Positions 58,190-64,000 of a stretch of 64,000 bases of DNA are shown piece by piece. A program made the translations under genes and the position numbers. This stretch comes from Cerioporus squamosus (taxonomy: Eukaryota; Basidiomycota; Agaricomycetes; Polyporales; Polyporaceae), in the NCBI GenBank assembly GCA_022592435.1, contig JABYQS010000093.1, positions 1 to 64,000 on the forward strand, read 5' to 3'. Positions within the stretch are counted from its first letter, which is position 1. Each line of letters opens with the position of its first letter. The notes beneath the pieces are model-generated. The model saw nothing but the letters and a program-made list of their open reading frames with translations. It was not told where the DNA came from and did not search any database.

Positions 58190-60463
58190 CTATGCCGGGA
58201 AGCGTAACGCAAGCGAAGTGAGCTCTCTCATACCCGCGAGCCTCTGGTCGTCGACAGTGACATTGAGAGGCACGCGTCCTTCGTTGAATTGGAGGGTCAG
58301 CCGCGTTGATGGCTTGTACGGGGGCCAATGCACTCCGGTAGCGGCCGCATTGGGGTCGAGATGACGCACGAAGCGAATGAAATAGTCGGTCATGTCGCCG
58401 CCACCGAGCGCGTTGAACAAATCGCTACCGTGGAACTGGGTAAGGTGGGGGTTAGCGCGCGACGTCGATGATACAAGGCAGCTCACTTACGTCGCCAATG
58501 CCTGGAAAGTTGCCCCGCGCACTCACTGGCCGCGTCATCCCGAATGTGAATCAGAATTGTGGTCATGGTCCGCACAGAGAGGAAGTGACGTACAGAAATT
58601 GTAGACAGTCCGCTTAGTCGAGACATTGTCGAGAAGGAGACGCCGTTGCGCTTGGAAGAGCCAGTCTCCTTGCATCGCAGCAATGCGCTTGAACTGCGTC
58701 GAGAACGCGTTCGCGTCTCCGGTGTCGAAAGGAGATCCTGCGGCAGGATCGGAGGAGTAGAGCTTGAGCAAAGTTCCGACATCCGAGGGGGACGCGCCAG
58801 GAAACCAGACCGTAGAGATGTAGTCCGCGACCTCCTTGTCAGTGCTACATTCTGATCAGCTAAAGAGGACTGAGAAAATGGAGTGCACGGACGTGATGTT
58901 GAGGTTTCCGAACGAGAAGAAAGTCCCTTCGTCCTTCACGTTGCCTAGGAAAGTCTTCAGCAAGCCACGGTTCGTAGCACAGAGGAAGTCATACCGGCGA
59001 TAAGCGGTACATCTGCAATCTTGCCCTTTGAGGGGAGATGCATGGGCGGCATCGTGACAAAGGAATCGTCAGCGCGAGGGAGGAAGGGAAGGACGTTGCC
59101 CGGGGCGACTGTGTTTGCTGCATTCAGCAGGCTGTCTGCCGACACGGTCCGCAGGCACGCAAGGGTGTCGATCGCGTTGGAACATCCGACATGGCCGACT
59201 ACATAGTCGTATATGTCTTGGCCCTCCGTGATATCCCCAGTTGGGACCGCGGAGCCGGAGCTCATTATGCCTGCTCGGAATAGACCCTCGGTATCGCCTT
59301 CATTTGCGAAGAGTTGGAGGAAGACGGAGATGGCGCCTGCGCTCTGGCCCCAGCTGTAACTTGTCAGCGCCAGCGATTCCGAGAGCAGAACGTTGCACGA
59401 CTTACATCGTGACCTTCGACGGATCACCGCCGAAGGCAGAGATGAACTGATGGACCCATTGAAGGGCAGCACGCTCTAGATGAATTGGCGTCAACCGTGA
59501 ATCAAGGAGGAGGAAATAGTGAGCAACTCACGGTCGTGTAGACCGAGGTTCCCTAGGCCTTCTTCCTTCATTTCCCTGCCTCCGAGGAAACCGAAGAGGT
59601 GCAGACTGCGGACGTATGTTGAATGCATATGCGCGGATGATGTAGACATGCACGGACTCACCGATAGTTCAAGGCCACATATATCACAGGCTCACTGAGC
59701 TCAATGGACCTCTGAACAAACGCAGTACCATTGTAGAGAGATCTATTTGACGCGTCATCGACACCAATGAGCAGACTAATAATAGTACGAGGAGGGCAGT
59801 GGAGCGTACAGTGCATTCGATCCTTGAACGAATCCTCCGCCGTAGATCCACTGGTAGAACCGATATCAGGAGTCAACGCTCAATGGCCACCTTCGGATAG
59901 CACTCACGAGCACGACGGGGAGTTTGGCATCCGCAGATATGTTCGCTGGACGGACGATGTTCACATTCAAACCTGTCAACATGTGAATCGTGTTGCAGTG
60001 AGTATGCGAAACGCATCTTGAACAGAAAGGTCTCACAGTCCTCGCTCTCGGTTACATTCGCGCCTAGTGACAGGGCGTCCTGGAGCGGCTTCAAACCCTG
60101 CAAGACCTCAGGCGGAAAGCCCGCAAGGACATTCAGCGCCTGCTGCAGGCACGGGTGCCCATACGTGGTGGCGTTGATGGTTCCGTGGTAGGACTCGATC
60201 CTTTGAGGCAAGTTCAGACGAAGGTCGCCGATCCTGCACCAGCCTCGTCAGTCATGTATCGTGGGGAGGACAGACGTCTGGACTCACGGGGGTTTGGCAT
60301 ATGGAATCCCGAGGAAGCTCTCGAGCGAGCCATTCCTGATGCCTATCACAGTCGCATGACCAAGCTGCACGGTTGGCGCGGGCTGCTGTGCATGCTGAAG
60401 CACAGTAGACTTCGATGCAGTCCAGAATGGCAGAAGAGACAACAGAAAGTTGGCGAAGAGCAT
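58190..60463 (-). CDS. CE11: secreted carboxylesterase/lipase, subtype A2
   Basis: Intact copy. The ATG at 60,463 (MLFANFLLSLLPFWTAS, signal peptide) lies 39 bp downstream of a TATATAAG box (60,502-60,509). Lid pair GHPC/TESEDC; WIYGGGFVQGSNA; VQRSIELSEPVIYVALNYR; FGFLGGREMKEEG; nucleophile elbow WGQSAG near 59,350, as in Candida rugosa lipase, where most copies here have GESAG; GCSNAIDTLACL; NVKDEGT; FHGSDLFNALGGGDM; C terminus LALRFPA. About 12 exons, no break. Directly upstream lies the remnant CE12. Confidence 0.85.
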
Positions 60464-60501
60464 TATAGCGGCGATGTTGTCGTGGGTGGGTGCGCCCGCC
60501 G

Positions 60502-60509
60502 CTTATATA
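60502..60509 (-). promoter_or_regulatory. TATA box of CE11
   Basis: TATATAAG on the minus strand, 39 bp upstream of the start codon. Confidence 0.6.
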
Positions 60510-60689
60510 CGTCCTGGCGCACTGTTCGGTTCTGCGCACGTCGCAGTGACGAGTCAGATGTCCTCGAAGGTTTGCCTCCGAACTTCCCAGACAACTTTGA
60601 CAGGGAATAGACGCATGGACAGCGCACGCGAACACCTCTGACAATCCTGCTCGCTGGTTTGCGCATCAAGCATACGTGCCCCGCACCTC

Positions 60690-61420
60690 ACGGTAAGTAA
60701 AACAACTGAGCAGGAAAGAAAGTTGAAGTGAGGGTGTGAATCATCGACCTGCAGTAAGCAATGCGCAGCGGGACAGTAAGGCACATGTAAAGCCGCGCAA
60801 CAAACCTGAGGCCCCGATCGCGCTCGTGTCCCTGGCTCGTACATGCGGGACCCAGCCAAATTCCGGATGAAGACTGCGGCCGCGGTTGTGGAGAGCACGT
60901 GAAAAGCAAAGAGTCCAAATCGCGGGTTTTGTGTGCATCGAACAGAGGCTGGAACACCGAACCGTGCGCTGGATCGATTCTGGAACTGATGCTGACCCGT
61001 CTCTTCCCGACTGCTGCCACTCCACTGAGTGAGCAATTTGATTCTTCTCCGGCTTGGCAGAGAACGAGAAGTGGTTGGCGATCTTGGAGACCGCCGCGGC
61101 TCCCTATACCCGCTTCCTCGACCTCCGTTCCGCCAAAAGCCCGCACGTTGAGGCTGGTCACAATCCATGAGAACACGTGTAAGTACACCGCAACAGACGT
61201 ACAGGAGTCTTACCGGTGTTACCCAGCGACACAGATTGCATAGGTTCGTTAAGGGTGATATACCTCTGACTGATCGCCCTGGGTCCACGCTATGGCATTC
61301 GCAGTGCAGGCTGAATGATTGCAACCCTGATTGAGCCCAGTTCAGGCAAGTCAAGAAGTCACGACGTAGAACTCACAATGCATGCTCTGCGTCAAGTTTC
61401 CCGCCTCCGTCCGCTATTAG
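60690..61420 (-). pseudogene. CE12: short carboxylesterase remnant
   Basis: Only fragments of three exons remain. A GGG...HAL stretch near 61,383-61,405 corresponds to the oxyanion loop exon. Next is SQRYITLNEPMQSVSLG, from VQRSIELNEPVIYVALNYR. Last is LNVRAFGGTEVEEAGIGSRGGLQDR, from the FGFLGG exon. The donor after LQDR is lost, and no signal peptide, elbow, acid or histidine region is present. A long open minus-strand frame over it (60,554-61,354) mixes frames and is not a protein. Related to subtype A2. Confidence 0.65.
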
Positions 61421-61980
61421 TCGTCAGTACTAATTGATGGTATACCAGTGTGTTAGCACGCACGAGACGGTACTAGGGGCGCAAACGTACGGGCAATTGC
61501 AGGAGACGGGCCGGTTGTCGCCGTCGCGGTGTGAGATTAGACATCATCGCTGACTTGTTCTTGCAGTCAAAAAGGAACCACAGCGAGCATAAATCTAGAG
61601 GATTTTGATACGTATGCGGTCAAGAACGTTGCAGTAGAGATCAGACTGACCAGTAGAGACTCGAAGAAAGGCGGCGGTAAGTAGTAGAAACGCACCGAAT
61701 CACCGATGGGTTGCCAGCGCCACATCATGGTCTTACAATCTTATCTTATCAGGTGTTGTTCCGAGTAGAGTCCGAGTCCTCCCTGGAGCCTGCAAGACTT
61801 CCCTGCGTCGACCTTCTCTCCTCTCTCCATTCGCGTGTCCGTCTCTGCAGCTTAGTTTAATCCGGACGGTGACGAGTACATCGATGATCAAAGGGAACAT
61901 CGTCGACGACAGAAGCAAATGAGATCTCACAACGCACGCACGCCGTCCATGTCACAAACAGAATTCTGCTAAGTATACAG
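61421..61980. other. Intergenic between CE13 and the CE12 remnant
   Basis: Nothing recognised; the missing 5' exons of CE12 are not found here. Confidence 0.5.
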
Positions 61981-63994
61981 TTACATGGGAAACCGCAGAG
62001 CAAGAGACGTGAGCTCCTTGATACCCGCAGCCCGCTGACGGTCGAACGTTATGTTCCGAGGCACATTCCCCTCGTTGAACTGAAGCGTCGAGCGATCTCT
62101 GGTGTTGTACGGCGGCCAGTGCACTCCGTCACGCGCGTTGGGGTCGAGATGCCTGACAAAACGAATGAAATAATCGCTCATGTCGCCGCCACCGAGCGCG
62201 TTGAGGAGGTCGCTTCCATGGAACTGGACACAGTGAGCGTTACGACATCCTCTGCGAGACTAGCTTATAGTACTGAAGGACTCACATCGCCGAGGCCAGG
62301 GAAATTCCCTCGTGCGCTCACTGAAGACGTCAATTGATCAGTATTCTTAAAGCTCCGGAATGAAGCAGAGACGCACGAAAGTTGTAAACAGTCTGCTGGC
62401 TCGAGACCTTGTCGAGGAGGAGACGGCGCGGGGCGTTGAAGAACCAGTCCCCCATCATGGCGGCAATGCGTTTGAATTGCGGCGAGAATGCATTCTCGTT
62501 TCCAGTGTCGAATGGAGACCCTTCCGCCGGATCAGAGGAGTAGAGCTTTAGCGAAGTGCTCAAGTCCGAGGGCGACGCGCCAGGGAACCAGATCGCTGAG
62601 AGGTAGTTCGCGACTTCCTCGTCGGTGCTGGAGATTTCATCAGCCTTGACTGGAGTGGGAAAAGGTACGGTACAGACGTGATATTGAGGGTGCCGAATGA
62701 GGAGAAAGTTCCTTCGTCCTTGACGTCGCCTTGGGAAGCTCTCAGCAAGCATGAATCACAGCTTGGAATAGGACACACCGGTTATGATCGGGACGTCGGC
62801 TATCCTACCCTTCGATGGGAGATGCATAGGTGGAATAGCGACGAAAGAGTCGTCCGCACGAGGAAAGAATGGCGAGCGGTCGCCGGGAACAAGGTTCGCA
62901 GCAGTGAGCAGGCTATCCGCCGGGACCTTGCGCAGGCAGGCGAGCGTATCAGTCGCGGACGAGCATCCAACATGATTGACAACGAAGTTGTATGTGCCTT
63001 CAACCCCGGTAATATATCCCGTCGGGGGTGCAAAGCCGGAGCTCATTATGCCAGCTCGGAATAAGCCTTCGGTATCGCCATTGTTCGCGTACAGGTGGAG
63101 AAAAACCGAGATGGAGCCTGCGCTCTCGCCCCAGCTGTGGTCCATAAGCTTCAGTGCTTTCGAGCGTAGAGGGCGAGATGACTTACATCGTGACCTTCTT
63201 TGGATCCCCGCCAAAGGCCGAGATGTACTTGTGGACCCAACGAAGAGCGGCGCGCTCTGACGAAGTTGACATCAGGTTGGATCTGAACGGGAGATTGAGG
63301 CAGCTTACGATCCTGTAGACCGAGGTTGCCGAGCCCCGCGTCCTTGATCTCCCTTCCTCCAAGGAAGCCGAAGACATGCAGACTGCAGAAGTTCCTGAGC
63401 TCGATATATGCGGATGATGGATGCACGAATGAAGTCACCGATAGTTCAACGCGACATAGATCACAGGCTCATTCAGTTCGATGGACCTCTGAACAAACCG
63501 CGTTCCGTTGTAAATAGATCTGGAACGCGGATTGCCGTCGTCAGCCAGAACAAAATCATACATGGTGAGTGACACTGACACTGCGTTCGAGCCTTGGACG
63601 AATGCTCCGCCATGGATCCACTACCCATATCTCAGGAGTCGCAACGCGTGATGCAGCGAGAGATACGTACGAATACTACCGGCAGTCGCGCCTCCGCAGA
63701 CACGTTTGCTGGCCGGATGATGTTTAGGTGCAAGCCTGTCCATAGAGTCGGTCAACGAACAGCAGCATGGAATGTCACGGTTGTGAGATACACTCACAGT
63801 CCTCGCTCTCGGTCACATTCGCGCTCAGAGACATCGCATCAAAGAGCGGCTGCAGACCCTCCAAGACTTCGGGTGGGATGTCCGCGACCATGTTCCACGC
63901 CTGCTGTAGGCACTGATGCCTGTACGTGGTGGCATTGAGCGTTCCCTTGTAGGACTCAATCCCCTGCGGCAAGCTCAGACGAAGGTCGCCAACG
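61981..63994 (-). CDS. CE13: carboxylesterase/lipase, subtype A2, first exon beyond the window
   Basis: All exons from the second onward are present and open. The second exon begins at 63,994 after a CTCAG acceptor (VGDLRLSLPQG). Lid pair RHQC/TESEDC; WIHGGAFVQGSNA; VQRSIELNEPVIYVALNYR; FGFLGGREIKDAG; WGESAG near 63,132; GCSSATDTLACL; DVKDEGTFSSF; FHGSDLLNALGGGDM; C terminus LALRFPM. The signal-peptide exon should lie within about 250 bp to the right of the window. Closest to CE11. Expected to be secreted; the array probably continues. Confidence 0.8.
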
Positions 63995-64000
63995 CTGAGA

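Noticed and set aside
60554..61354. Minus-strand open frame of 266 codons
   Set aside because: It crosses the CE12 remnant in a mixed frame; the conserved lipase pieces lie in other frames.

Overview
The window looks like a chromosome segment of a basidiomycete fungus, most likely a wood-inhabiting agaricomycete such as a polypore; this is inferred from gene style, not from a database. Genes are broken by many 47-66 bp introns with GTRNGT donors, CTGAC-like branch sites and YAG acceptors. The transposon families and the secreted lipase family are typical of that group.

Left third (1-16 kb): a conserved hypothetical gene runs off the left edge on the minus strand. It is followed by gene debris: a broken G-protein alpha gene (about 3.75-4.96 kb) and two copies of the first exon of an SMC1-like cohesin gene (5.1-5.4 and 6.2-6.6 kb), interleaved with a 162-bp tandem repeat in which most units carry a 9-bp-stem hairpin (5.44-5.78 and 6.87-8.05 kb). 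Then come three transposon-derived units: an rve/DDE integrase-type gene (8.06-9.74 kb), a broken Tnp2-type transposase (10.3-11.6 kb) and a complete hAT element with 17-bp perfect terminal inverted repeats (12,092-15,725). A small group of palindromes lies just outside its right end.

Middle (16-37 kb): a kinase-like protein gene, two ausD-like SAM methyltransferase genes (one decayed), and, at 32-37 kb, a short-chain dehydrogenase, a cytochrome P450 and a small secreted cysteine-rich protein.

From 21.4 kb to the right edge the window is dominated by a carboxylesterase/lipase array of the Candida rugosa lipase type (in basidiomycetes often called carotenoid ester lipase). I count 13 loci, named here CE1-CE13. 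Nine look intact: CE1, CE3, CE4, CE5, CE6, CE9, CE10, CE11 and CE13 (CE13 lacks its first exon only because the window ends). CE2 and CE7 are frame-broken, and CE8 and CE12 are remnants. Intact members keep the signal peptide, the lid cysteine pair, a G-[E/Q]-S-A-G nucleophile elbow, the acid residue in DEG and the catalytic histidine. The order is mirror-like: CE2 (subtype A1) and CE3 (subtype B) point right; after the SDR-P450-secreted-protein block, CE4-CE8 (B), CE9 (A1) and CE10-CE13 (A2) all point left. This suggests an ancient inverted duplication followed by tandem amplification and partial decay.

Functionally the right part encodes a battery of secreted ester hydrolases plus oxidative and methylating enzymes. 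No polyketide synthase, NRPS or terpene cyclase is visible, so a complete biosynthetic cluster is not supported. Several otherwise open genes are broken by loss of a single G, which may be real decay or assembly error.
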